DNA of 63,703 nt from Catellatospora methionotrophica (GTDB lineage Bacteria; Actinomycetota; Actinomycetes; Mycobacteriales; Micromonosporaceae): assembly GCF_011297335.1 (NCBI RefSeq), contig NZ_JAAOTJ010000028.1, positions 1-63,703 on the forward strand, read 5' to 3'. A program made the position numbers and the translations under genes. Below, one piece after another: positions 24,001 to 32,492 of this stretch (its first letter is position 1; the number at the start of each line of letters is the position of its first letter). The notes under the pieces were generated by a model. The model had not been told where the DNA came from. It saw only the letters and a program-made list of their open reading frames with translations, and did not search any database.

Positions 24001-25804
24001 GTTCACCGCCGAGCAGCCGCCCACCGGGAAGCTGCATCTCGACGCCGACGACGACTGGTTCGACGCGCTCGGCATCCTGCCCGCCGCGATGTACCGCGCG
24101 GTCAGTCCCGTGACCAGTCCGGAGCACCGGGCCGCGCTGGTGGAGCTGCTCGGCGTGGTCGCCCGCAGCGGGCTGCTCACGCCCGGATCGCGGCTGCGCC
24201 TGGTCGAACTGAAGGCCGACCAGCCCGTCGACGAGGAAGGCCTGCCCGGCACGGTGCTGACCTTCGGGACGCGGCGGCTGCTGGTGCTGTCGGCCGACGC
24301 CGACGACCGCGAGGTCAAAGGCCTGGAGTACGCCCCGGACGGGGTGTTCGGCGCGCTGTCCGGATACGCCATCACCGGCGAGCGGATGCTCGACACCGGC
24401 ATCGCCACCCCGGACCTGATCGCCGAGTTCACCGGGCTGCTGGCCGCGAACGGGCCGATCGCCTGGGACCCCGAGCGGGTCGGCACGCTGTCCGAGGCCG
24501 CCGGGATCAGCCTCGCCGAGGCGACCATGGCGCTGGCCGGCCTGCCCCAGCAGGCGTGGCACAAGCCGGACTCGGAGTGGGTGCGCGAGCTGCTCGGCGT
24601 CGACGCCGCCGCGGCGGGCGTGGCCGCGAGCCGGATGCGGGGCGGCGGTGTCGCGTCCACTGCCGGGATGCTGGCCCTGCTGCTGCCCGCCGATCTCGCC
24701 GCGCTGTGGCGGTCCGGCCCGGCGGTCGCGCGATTCGCGGCCGCGTGGACGGCGGGCAACGGCGTACGCCGCCCGGTGCGCGACGACCTGATCGTCGCGA
24801 TCGACAAGGCCGACGTGGACGGCTCGATGAACCCGTCCGAGCTGATCCACGGCATCGCCAACCCGGACACCTGCGGGTGGCTGCGCGGCCCGGCCGACGG
24901 CATCGACGACGACGACGTCCTGGTCGCGCTCGCAAAGTGTCTGCCGTGGCTGGTCTACCACCTGCCGGCCGACGACCCGATCCGGGCCGCGCTGCCGCGC
25001 GCGGTCGAGCTGGCCCAGTCCCGGCTGGCCGACCCGGCGCAGTCGCTGCCGATCGGCTACCTCACCGAACGCAAGATCGATGCCCTGCTGGCGGCGACCG
25101 GCGCGACCAGGGTCGACGGCGCCGACGGCAGCATCTCGGCGGGAGCGGTGCTGCTGCCGCCGGACACCGGCTGGCGCGTGGTGCACGTACGCCCCGCGCT
25201 GCTGACCGGCGCCGACGACCCGGTGCTGCACGTGCTGCGGGCCAGGCTGGACAGCCACCAGGACGGCGTCGACGCCGCGCTGCACGCGCTGCTCGGCGGC
25301 CAGCTGGCCAGGCTGGTCGGCTACCCGGTGCCCGCCGGGATCGACGGCTTCGCCCAGGACCCGACCCGTTCGGTGCCCGACCTGGTGACCCGGGTCGCGC
25401 AGGAACGCGCCCTGACCCCGGACGCCGCCGCGCTGTACCTGCAGCTGCTCGCGCTGCCCGACCCGACCGACCGCAACGTCGCGCTGTGGACGGGCTGGAA
25501 GCCGGCCCGGCTCAAGGCGGCCCGTGCCGCGCTGGCCGCCACCGACCTGGTCGTGGAGGCCAAGCGGCCGCGGGCCGGGCGCGGCCTGTTCCTGCCCGGC
25601 GGCTGGCTGGCGCTCAAGGCCCCGCACCTGCCGCTGGAGCGGTGGAAGCTGCCGCTGCTCATCGGCGGCGAGAACGGGGTGTCCGGGCTGGACATCGTGC
25701 TGCCGGTCGCGCCCGCGCCGCAGCTGTTCGCGCTGGCCTGGGACAGGATCACCGCGGGCGACGGACCCCGATTCGACGAGCTGGTAACCGAGAGGCGCCG
25801 ATGA
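21026..25804 (+). CDS. 1592-residue protein of unknown function
   Basis: This is the largest protein in the window. It has no signal peptide or membrane span and seems cytoplasmic. The N-terminus (TYRHPVLGERFVVRLVPATIG) leads to a long helical part rich in Leu-Ala repeats (about 90-400) and then a beta-rich centre with repeated Trp-Arg segments (YLWRLVLRYVDRQLLVCWDIG). The C-terminus, VTRVAQERALTPDAAALYLQLLALPDPTDRNVALWTGWKPARLKAARAAL, looks like a winged-helix unit. I see no nucleotide-binding or catalytic motif. GTG at 21026 follows GAGGA. The stop overlaps the MoxR start (ATGA), so it probably works with that ATPase, as client or scaffold. Confidence 0.8.
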   Translation: MSEQNLTLLEAGAVLPAGAPVAKDDTVDALTSRTYRHPVLGERFVVRLVPATIGAAEDLSMEFLGFDKPTPVNEVGLVRQQALGFPAWALVNDPANGHHALALVKEIERLARQAKSRIGPAKDGFNALGERLARAVPHFLPTYYEEAGRAFLAADSTTYAATMFGKARDAERAYALRIDEERQHAVFLEFALAGALTAKALSQHARELAARCTPADAYERFLRLCVERTLGGLPPYAQMHTDLRRLAKAAKLDQGDADRQVLAQLLAAPSLSRAPEGFWAAYAAPLAELAAADPALRGRLLGMFPQHVADDVWLDVLERAGAVTALTEPHGTVPVAAESPDGPAGWLGRFDAHRQRRGWRESGRSVKLLALLERMSGRLKADGLPVVLCRRHSGVDLDLLDACLALGVPVADPDSAARYGVSRWLSDERDGRRDLVALAGDGRFLGALAEAVEQHLRPNYRETAGDPEKVRAVTAVPGLRTASHTLLDLIAADTARHGLPTLSRNLDRLALLGSPDGVAVNPEATARVLGHDVAAMLGHSLRTGVLDELGWPALEEAVARLGVTAADNEDTVGIVSQYPYLVLRRGDMVLVVGENGVELEHLLRIPADQRHYLWRLVLRYVDRQLLVCWDIGRERSGYWSGAPDDVFTVPDNAFDMNDAVSLPLPGGGRTLGSRPLHVGDRSERHTGRVLTDGASYWVIRHNGDKLVCQEFDPATGERGRASLPSFLEDGAADGESLVLHLSRLAPRDPLAPADSPLLGWRVRRRADGSLAGQSTDGVAYTLPAGSAVRGDLSAAVRMPGSDTVCGVFTTRDWRRSAMSLADAEGRLLGEYTVPQGPSAYARGTRLVPTAAYWHLLRPRDEAGSAALRAVTDEWCGQLLGESVAAIDAADDDAAAQEALIALVARHLPEVTDPSLRAGVAGLVERAAVHVTRLAELRDRCEGRAAETAAPSTQEWTGGVQDHVLIGALSGLLRYCYSRTDSAVRLFAATGAAFTAEQPPTGKLHLDADDDWFDALGILPAAMYRAVSPVTSPEHRAALVELLGVVARSGLLTPGSRLRLVELKADQPVDEEGLPGTVLTFGTRRLLVLSADADDREVKGLEYAPDGVFGALSGYAITGERMLDTGIATPDLIAEFTGLLAANGPIAWDPERVGTLSEAAGISLAEATMALAGLPQQAWHKPDSEWVRELLGVDAAAAGVAASRMRGGGVASTAGMLALLLPADLAALWRSGPAVARFAAAWTAGNGVRRPVRDDLIVAIDKADVDGSMNPSELIHGIANPDTCGWLRGPADGIDDDDVLVALAKCLPWLVYHLPADDPIRAALPRAVELAQSRLADPAQSLPIGYLTERKIDALLAATGATRVDGADGSISAGAVLLPPDTGWRVVHVRPALLTGADDPVLHVLRARLDSHQDGVDAALHALLGGQLARLVGYPVPAGIDGFAQDPTRSVPDLVTRVAQERALTPDAAALYLQLLALPDPTDRNVALWTGWKPARLKAARAALAATDLVVEAKRPRAGRGLFLPGGWLALKAPHLPLERWKLPLLIGGENGVSGLDIVLPVAPAPQLFALAWDRITAGDGPRFDELVTERRR

Positions 25805-26958
25805 CCACCACCACGACCGCCCGGCAGGTCGACCCTGCCGAGCACGCGTACGCCAGTGAGCTGGCGTTCCTGGCCGCGTACGACGGCGGGCCGCGCCCGC
25901 CCGGCTGGCGGCTGACCCCGCGTGCCGTGGTCACCTTCATCACCGGCAGCGACGGCCGCGAGCTGGAGCTGGCCAAGGAGGACCGGCGCGAGGGCCTGCC
26001 GGGCAAGCTCGCGATCCCGGCGAAGTTCGTCGGCGAGCGGGCCCTGGTCGAGCGGTGCGTGGTCACCCTCGCCGGGGAGCGCGGCCTGCTCCTGGTCGGC
26101 GAGCCCGGCACGGCCAAGTCGATGCTGTCGGAGCTGCTGTCCGCGGCCGTCTGCGGCACCAGCGAGCTGGTCGTGCAGGGCACCGCGGGCACCACCGAGG
26201 ACCAGCTGCGCTACGGCTGGAACTACGCCCTGCTGCTGGCCCACGGCCCGAGCAGCGAGGCGCTGGTGCCCTCGCCGATCCTGTCGGCGATGCGCACCGG
26301 CTCCGTGGCCCGCGTCGAGGAGATCACCCGCTGCCTGCCCGAGGTGCAGGACGCGCTGGTGTCGCTGCTGTCCGACCGCCGCATCGCGGTGCCGGAGCTG
26401 GCCGGCACCGACGGCGCGACCGTGCACGCCGCGCCCGGCTTCACGCTGATCGCCACCGCGAACCTGCGCGACCAGGGCGTGTCGGAGATGTCGGCGGCCC
26501 TCAAGCGCCGCTTCAACTTCGAGACCGTCGGCCCGATCGGCGACCTCGCCGCCGAGACCGCGCTGGTCGGCAGGCAGGCCCGCGCGGCCATGGAGCGGGT
26601 CAAGGCACCGTTCGCGGTCGACGACGCGGTGCTGGAGGCGCTGGTCACCGCGTTCCGGGACCTGCGCGAGGGGCGCTCGGTCGAGGGCTGGGACGTGGAA
26701 CGGCCCTCGACGGTGATGAGCACCGCCGAGGCCGTCGCCGTGGCGACCTCGCTGGCGCTGGCCCAGGCGTACTTCCCCGGCGACCGGGACGTGCTGTCGC
26801 TGCTGCCGGGGCACCTGCTCGGTGTGGTGCGCAAGGACGACCCGGCCGACGGCGCGAAGCTGCTCGGCTACTGGGACGGGGCGGTGCGCCGCCGCGCGGA
26901 GGACGGTGCGCGGCTGTGGCGGCGGCTCTGGGAGCTGCGCGATGTCCTCGGTGGCTGA
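25801..26958 (+). CDS. MoxR-type AAA+ ATPase (second system)
   Basis: A 385-residue ATPase with Walker A GEPGTAKS (100-107), a Walker B-like strand VARVEE (169-174, with Glu in place of the usual Asp) and sensor 1 LIATANLRDQGV. The helical lid contains RPSTVMSTAEAVAVATSLALAQAYF. The N-terminal 80 residues precede the ATPase core and are specific to this subfamily. It differs clearly from the MoxR at 13071-14249, so the two operons are not simple copies. It overlaps the genes on both sides (4 nt before, 17 nt after). Its natural partner is the vWA domain of the next protein. Confidence 0.92.
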   Translation: MTTTTTARQVDPAEHAYASELAFLAAYDGGPRPPGWRLTPRAVVTFITGSDGRELELAKEDRREGLPGKLAIPAKFVGERALVERCVVTLAGERGLLLVGEPGTAKSMLSELLSAAVCGTSELVVQGTAGTTEDQLRYGWNYALLLAHGPSSEALVPSPILSAMRTGSVARVEEITRCLPEVQDALVSLLSDRRIAVPELAGTDGATVHAAPGFTLIATANLRDQGVSEMSAALKRRFNFETVGPIGDLAAETALVGRQARAAMERVKAPFAVDDAVLEALVTAFRDLREGRSVEGWDVERPSTVMSTAEAVAVATSLALAQAYFPGDRDVLSLLPGHLLGVVRKDDPADGAKLLGYWDGAVRRRAEDGARLWRRLWELRDVLGG

Positions 26959-29900
26959 GACGACGGCGGCACCGGCGGCGACCGCCGGTGCCGCCGCACC
27001 TGCCGCGACGGCGCTGGACGGCGACCCGGCGGTCGCCGTCGCCGAGCTGGCCGGGCAGCGCGACCCGTTCCTGATCGGCGTACGGCACCACTCGCCCGCG
27101 CTGTCGGTGGTGCTGCCGGACCTGCTCGACCGGTACGCCCCCGAGGCGCTGCTGCTGGAGCTGCCACCCGAGCTGGGGCAGTGGCTGCCGTGGCTGGCCG
27201 ACCCCGACACCACCGCGCCCGTCGCCCTGGCGGGCGCGGTCGGTGACGCGGGCCTGGCGTTCTACCCGTTCGCGGACTTCTCCCCGGAGCTGGCCGCGGT
27301 CCGCTGGGCGCACCGGCACGGCGTGCCCGTCGTGCCGTGCGACCTGCCGCTGGCCGACCGGGCCTGGCACGAGCGGGAACAGCCCACGGCGGGCCCGGCC
27401 GGGCAACGGCTGTCGCTGGCGTCCGCGCTCAAGGGCGCGGCCACCGGCCGGGCCGACGAGGACATGTGGGACCGCATGGTCGAGGCCCGCGCGCCCGGCG
27501 CCGACCCCGAGGCGGTACGCCGGGCGGCGCTGCTGGTCGGGTGGGCGCTGCGCCGCGACGCCGAGACCGGAGACGGGGTGTCCACCCTGGACCTGCGCCG
27601 CGAGGCGTACATGCGCGGCTGCCTGGCCGAACACGCCGGGAAACGGGTCGCGGTGCTGGTCGGCGCGTTCCATGCGCCCGCGCTGCGGGAAGCCGGTCCG
27701 GTCAACCCGGCTGCGACGGGCCCGAAGGTGGTGACGTCGCTGGTGCCGTACACCTTCGGGTTGCTCGACGCCCGGTCCGGTTATCCGGCGGGCATCCGCG
27801 ACCCGCAGTGGCAGCAGTCCGTGCTGACCGCCGCCGGCGACCCGGCGCAGGTGGAGGCGGCGGCGCTGGCCGCCGTCGTGGCGGTGTGCGCGAAGGTGCG
27901 CGCCGCCGGGCACCCGGCCGGGCCCGCCGAGGCCCGCGAGGCCGTCCGGCTCGCCGTCGACCTGGCTCGGCTGCGCGGCCTGCCCGCACCGGGACGCGGC
28001 GAGCTGGTCGAGGCGCTGCAGAGCGTGCTCGCCCACGGCGAGGTGCTCGGCCGTGGCCGCGTCGTGGCCACCGCGATGGAGCACGTGATGGTGGGGGACC
28101 GGCGCGGACGCCTGGCCCCCGGCACCCCACGCTCGGGCCTCGGTCCGGCGGTCCGCGAGCTGCTGGCCGCGCTGCGGCTGCCCGGCCCCGGCGACGCCGC
28201 CAAGGACACCCGCCTCGACCCGCTGCGCTCCGACCTGGACCGCCGCCGCGAGGTGACCCTGCAGCGGCTGGCCGCCTGCGGCGTGACGTACGCCGAACCC
28301 GTCGCCGGTGACGGCGGCGCGGGCGGCGTCGACGCGATCACCAGCCGCTGGCGGCTGCAGTGGACCCCGCACACCGAGGCCGGGATCGAGGTCGCCGGGC
28401 TGCGCGGGGTGACCCTGGAACAGGCCACCGAAGGCGCGCTCGGCGAACGCCGCCGCCGCGAGACCACCGCGGGCGGCCCGACCGCCGCCGAGATCGTCGC
28501 GGGCCTGCACGACGCGGCGGTGTGCGGCCTTCCCGCGCTCGCCGCCCGGCGGCTGGACGAGGTCGCCACGGTGGTGCCCGCGCAGGGCTCGCTCACCGAG
28601 GCGATGACGGCCCTGGCGCTGCTCGACCGGCTGCGCCACGGCCACGTGCCCGGCCTGCCCGAACCCGACCGCGCCGCCGTCGCGGCAGCCGCCGACGCGG
28701 TGGAGACCGCCGCCGTCCGGCAGGTCGACGGGCTCGCCGGGTCCGAGGCCGTCGACGACGCCCGCGCCCTGGCCGCACTGGCCCAGCGCGCCGAGGCGTC
28801 CGGGTCGGCGCTGCGCCTGGCCGACGCGCTGACCCGGCTGGCCGCCCGTGGCACGCCGCTGATGGCCGCCGCCGCCGGTGCGGTGCGGGTGCTGCTCGGC
28901 CACGTCCCGGCGGAGGAGTTCGGGGTGCGGGTGGCGTCCTGGGTGGACACCGCGGGCACCGACGAGGCCCGCCGCGCCCTGCAAGGCCACGTCAGCGGCC
29001 TGCTGGCGGTCGCCGAACCGCTGCTGCAGGCTGCGTCCGGGGTGCTGACCGGCCTGCTCGACCGCGTCGAGACGCTGCCCGACGAGGCGTTCCTGGCCCG
29101 GCTGCCCGCGCTGCGCGGCGGCTTCCACACTGCCAGCCCCGCCGGGCGCGAACGGCTGCTGGCCGTCGTCGACGAACGCCTCGGCGGCCACGTCGGCGAC
29201 CTCGGCGACCTCGACGACCCGGACGCGCTGCTGGCCCGGCTGCTCGCCGACCGCGCGGGCAGGGCGGCACTGGTTGAACTGGGCCTGCTCGGCACGGACG
29301 ACGCGACGGCCCGCCCGTCGGCTGCGGCCGCAGCCCGGACCGCCGACGTGCCTGGGCCGGACCGTGCGCCGAAGGCGGACGACCGCGCCGCCGGACCGGC
29401 GAATGCCGCCACCGGCAGGGACGTCAAGCCCGTGCCGAGCGGCGAGCTGTCACCCGCCGACCGCTGGCGGCTCATCCTGGGCCGCGACCGTCAGGGCATG
29501 GGCGGCAAGGCCAGGCGGTACGCGACCGCGCTGGACGAGCTGTACGGCATGGGCCGGGGCGAGGGCTCCCGCGAGGACCGCGCGGCCGGGGCCGGACGCG
29601 AACCGTCGTTCCCCGGCGTACGCGAATGGTCCGAGGAGCTGTCCGCGCTGTTCGGGCCGGGTGTACGCGAAGAGGTGCTGGCCGCCGCCGTGGAGTCCGG
29701 CCGCCTCGACGCGGCGCTGGAACTCGACCCCGAAGCGGTGCGCCCGTCCATGGACCTGCTGCGCGACGTGCTGTCGCTGGCCGGTGGCCTGCCCGAGGCG
29801 ACGGTCGCCCGGCTGCGTCCTCTGGTCGCCCGCATCATCGCGGAGCTGACCAGGGAACTGGCCACCACGCTGCGCCCGGCCCTCAACGGCCTCACGACAC

Positions 29901-30544
29901 CGAGGCCCACCTCCCGCCCCGGTGGGCGGCTGGACCTGGCCCGTACCCTGCGGGCGAACATGGCCACCGCCCGGCGTGGCGAGGACGGCCGGGTGACCGT
30001 GGTGCCCGAGCGGCCCGTGTTCCGCACCCGCGCCCGGCGCGGCGTCGACTGGCGGCTGGTGCTGGTCGTGGACGTGTCCGGCTCCATGGAGGAGTCGGTC
30101 ATCTGGTCGGCGCTGACCGCGTCGGTGCTGGCCGGGGTGCCCGCGCTGACGACGCACTTCGTCGCGTTCTCCACCGAGGTGGTGGACCTGACCGACCGCG
30201 TCGGCGACCCGCTGAGCCTGCTGCTGGAGGTGAAGGTCGGCGGCGGTACGCACATCGCGGCCGGGCTGCGCCACGCCCGGTCGCTGGTCACCGTGCCGAC
30301 CCGGACGCTGGTGGTGCTGATCAGCGACTTCGAGGAGGGGTACGGCATGGGCGGTCTGCTGGCAGAGGTGCGCGCGCTGGTCGAGTCCGGCGCGACCGTG
30401 CTCGGCTGCGCCAGCCTCGACGACGCGGGACGCCCGCGCTACTCGGTGTCGGCCGCGGGACAGCTGGTCGCGGCGGGTATGCCGATCGCGGCGCTGAGCC
30501 CGCTCGAACTGGCCCGCTGGGTCGGGGAGCAGGTGCGCTCGTGA
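26942..30544 (+). CDS. DUF5682-family protein with C-terminal von Willebrand A domain
   Basis: A 1200-residue protein. The N-terminus has DPFLIGVRHHSPALSVVLPDLLDRYAPEALLLELP (about 41-75), the hallmark of DUF5682, which resembles TraB/ChaN-type folds, and VAVLVGAFHAPAL later. A long Ala/Arg helical middle part follows. From about residue 1035 comes a vWA domain with MIDAS DVSGS (1044-1048), FSTEVVDLTDRVGD and the metal-binding GGGTHIAAGL. It starts inside the MoxR gene, and a GGGAG lies just upstream of ATG 26942. It is presumably the vWA partner of that ATPase. Confidence 0.9.
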   Translation: MSSVAETTAAPAATAGAAAPAATALDGDPAVAVAELAGQRDPFLIGVRHHSPALSVVLPDLLDRYAPEALLLELPPELGQWLPWLADPDTTAPVALAGAVGDAGLAFYPFADFSPELAAVRWAHRHGVPVVPCDLPLADRAWHEREQPTAGPAGQRLSLASALKGAATGRADEDMWDRMVEARAPGADPEAVRRAALLVGWALRRDAETGDGVSTLDLRREAYMRGCLAEHAGKRVAVLVGAFHAPALREAGPVNPAATGPKVVTSLVPYTFGLLDARSGYPAGIRDPQWQQSVLTAAGDPAQVEAAALAAVVAVCAKVRAAGHPAGPAEAREAVRLAVDLARLRGLPAPGRGELVEALQSVLAHGEVLGRGRVVATAMEHVMVGDRRGRLAPGTPRSGLGPAVRELLAALRLPGPGDAAKDTRLDPLRSDLDRRREVTLQRLAACGVTYAEPVAGDGGAGGVDAITSRWRLQWTPHTEAGIEVAGLRGVTLEQATEGALGERRRRETTAGGPTAAEIVAGLHDAAVCGLPALAARRLDEVATVVPAQGSLTEAMTALALLDRLRHGHVPGLPEPDRAAVAAAADAVETAAVRQVDGLAGSEAVDDARALAALAQRAEASGSALRLADALTRLAARGTPLMAAAAGAVRVLLGHVPAEEFGVRVASWVDTAGTDEARRALQGHVSGLLAVAEPLLQAASGVLTGLLDRVETLPDEAFLARLPALRGGFHTASPAGRERLLAVVDERLGGHVGDLGDLDDPDALLARLLADRAGRAALVELGLLGTDDATARPSAAAAARTADVPGPDRAPKADDRAAGPANAATGRDVKPVPSGELSPADRWRLILGRDRQGMGGKARRYATALDELYGMGRGEGSREDRAAGAGREPSFPGVREWSEELSALFGPGVREEVLAAAVESGRLDAALELDPEAVRPSMDLLRDVLSLAGGLPEATVARLRPLVARIIAELTRELATTLRPALNGLTTPRPTSRPGGRLDLARTLRANMATARRGEDGRVTVVPERPVFRTRARRGVDWRLVLVVDVSGSMEESVIWSALTASVLAGVPALTTHFVAFSTEVVDLTDRVGDPLSLLLEVKVGGGTHIAAGLRHARSLVTVPTRTLVVLISDFEEGYGMGGLLAEVRALVESGATVLGCASLDDAGRPRYSVSAAGQLVAAGMPIAALSPLELARWVGEQVRS

Positions 30545-30590
30545 CCACGAGCACGGTGGGCGGCGTACTGAGCCGGACGGGGGAGCGGCG

Positions 30591-32429
30591 ATGAGCGGGC
30601 TGCCCCCGGTGACCGCCCCGGCGCTGGCGGAGACGCTGGACGCGCTGCCGGGACGGCTGCGCAAGAAGGTCGACGACGCCGTCACGCGGGCCGCGGCCTG
30701 GACGGTGTCCACAGCCGACGGCCAGGTGAGCGTCACCGTCGACGAGGGCACCACGGTCACCCTGGTGCTGACCGGCGGCGTGGTCCGCACCGGGTCCGAC
30801 GCCCGGTGCAGCTGCCTGCTCGCCCCCAACTGCCTGCACCGCGTCGCGGTGCTGGCACTGGCCCCGGTCCACGACGGCGTGGACGACGACCCGGCGCACG
30901 CCGCACCGGCGGACCCCGTGGACCCCGCACCGTCGCCCGTGGACGCCGGATCCGCCGCGGTCGTCGGCGAGGCGGAGCGTGCCGGTGCGGCGGAGCCGGA
31001 CGGTGACGTGCGGGCGGTGCTCACCACGCGGCAGCGGGACGCTGCCGACGGACTGTGGCGGGCGGGGGCGGCGGTGCTCGCGGCGGGCACGTCGGGCAGC
31101 GGGCTGGTGCTGCGTACCGCGCTGCTGCGCGCGGTGCACGAGGGCCGCGCCAACGGGCTGCACCGCGCCTCGGCGGCGGGCACCCGGGTCGCGGCGGGAC
31201 TGCAGGCGCTGCGGGAGTCGCAGCCGCAGTTCCGGCTCGCCGAGCTGACCGACGACCTGCGCGAACTGCTGACCGTGTCGCACCGGCTGCGTGCCGGGAA
31301 CCTGCCCGCCGAGCAGTCCGCCGACCTGCTCGGCGTGGCCCGCCGGGGCTACGACCCGCAGGCCGGGTTACGCCTGTACGGCCTGTGCACGGTCCCCGTC
31401 GTCGCCGAGTCCGGTTACGCGGGCACGGCCACCTACGTCGTGGACCGGGACGGGCGGCTGTGGACGGTCACCGACGTCGCGCCCGGCGGCGCGGACCGGG
31501 CGGCCCGTTCCGGCGACACGGCGGTGGCGCTCGGCGAGGCCGGGCTGTCCCACCGCGAGCTGACCCGGGCCGGCATGATCGTCTCCGGGGGTACGGCCAG
31601 CGCCTCGGGCCGCCTGGGCGCGGGAAAGTCGGTGCGCGCGGTGCGCGCCACCGGGGCGGCCTGGACCGAACCGCCCCTGCGGGCACTGTGGGAGCAGCCA
31701 CTGGACCAGCAGGTCGGGCGGGCCTTCGCCGCACTCGCCGAGCCGGTCGCGGATCGCCTGGCCGGCTCCGACCTGGTGTTCCTGTCGGTGCGGCTGGGCG
31801 GCGCGGCGACCGGTGACGCGGTGCTCGCCGAGACCGCCGAAGGGGCCGCGGTGCTGCTCACCGTCGCCGACGACCATCCGGAGCTGGCGTACCGGGACAA
31901 CATGCGGGTGCTGGGCGCGGGAGCGGGCCTGGAGCTGCTGGTCGTGGGCCGTCCCGACCCCGCCCGGCGGGCCACCGTCGAGGCGCTGTCGATCGGCGTC
32001 GCGCCGGGCACCGGCGACGGGCTGCGGCTGCCCGCGGCCTGGTCCGGCCATGCCGACCTGGGGTACGACCGGCTGCACCGCAGCCAGCTGCTCTCCGGCA
32101 GGCAGGGGCCGGCCGTGGCCGGGCGTCCACCGGCGACCGGTGATCCGGCGCTGCAGCTGCTGCGCCGCCACCTGGAACGGGTGGTCAGCGGCGGGCGGGC
32201 GGTGCACGCGCTCGCCGACGACCAGGAGCGCCGCCTGCGGCGGGCCCGCCTCGACCTGGGCGCGCACCTGCTCGCCGAACTCGCCTCGGCGGCCCGGTCG
32301 CGGCCGCGGGACCCGTTCGGCCGCCTCACCGGCGACGACGCGGAGACTTTCACCCGGGCCTGGGTGGCCGCGGCGGTCTACGAGCGGGCCGCCACGCAGG
32401 CCCTCATCGAGGCTTCGTGGCTGTCCTGA
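30591..32429 (+). CDS. SWIM zinc-finger protein
   Basis: A 612-residue protein with a SWIM finger CxCx5CxH near the N-terminus (Cys73, Cys75, Cys81, His83: ARCSCLLAPNCLH), a motif that binds DNA or protein. The remaining 520 residues are unrecognised, with a beta-rich centre (RLYGLCTVPVVAESGYAGTATYVVDRDGRLWTVTDV) and a helical C-terminus. ATG at 30591 follows GGGGGAG with 6-nt spacing, 46 nt after the preceding stop. As last gene of the operon with MoxR and DUF5682-vWA, it may recognise the nucleic acid or protein on which the system acts. Confidence 0.85.
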   Translation: MSGLPPVTAPALAETLDALPGRLRKKVDDAVTRAAAWTVSTADGQVSVTVDEGTTVTLVLTGGVVRTGSDARCSCLLAPNCLHRVAVLALAPVHDGVDDDPAHAAPADPVDPAPSPVDAGSAAVVGEAERAGAAEPDGDVRAVLTTRQRDAADGLWRAGAAVLAAGTSGSGLVLRTALLRAVHEGRANGLHRASAAGTRVAAGLQALRESQPQFRLAELTDDLRELLTVSHRLRAGNLPAEQSADLLGVARRGYDPQAGLRLYGLCTVPVVAESGYAGTATYVVDRDGRLWTVTDVAPGGADRAARSGDTAVALGEAGLSHRELTRAGMIVSGGTASASGRLGAGKSVRAVRATGAAWTEPPLRALWEQPLDQQVGRAFAALAEPVADRLAGSDLVFLSVRLGGAATGDAVLAETAEGAAVLLTVADDHPELAYRDNMRVLGAGAGLELLVVGRPDPARRATVEALSIGVAPGTGDGLRLPAAWSGHADLGYDRLHRSQLLSGRQGPAVAGRPPATGDPALQLLRRHLERVVSGGRAVHALADDQERRLRRARLDLGAHLLAELASAARSRPRDPFGRLTGDDAETFTRAWVAAAVYERAATQALIEASWLS

Positions 32430-32439
32430 CCCGCCTGTC

Positions 32440-32480
32440 GGCCGCGTCGCAGCGAGGCCACGCCTCGCCGCGACGCGGCC
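32440..32480. terminator. Bidirectional terminator hairpin
   Basis: GGCCGCGTCGC (32440-32450) pairs with GCGACGCGGCC (32470-32480). Inside, GCGAGGC and GCCTCGC add 7 bp around a 3-nt loop, giving an 18-bp stem with one mismatch. It lies between the convergent SWIM and sigma-factor genes. Confidence 0.75.
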
Positions 32481-32492
32481 CCGGGACGGTCC

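Noticed and set aside
20840..25627. Minus-strand open frame of 1595 codons
   Set aside because: It is antisense to the 1592-residue protein and the DUF4132-like gene. Its translation is rich in repeated Val-Gly-Gln-Arg, as expected from the opposite strand of GC-rich coding DNA.
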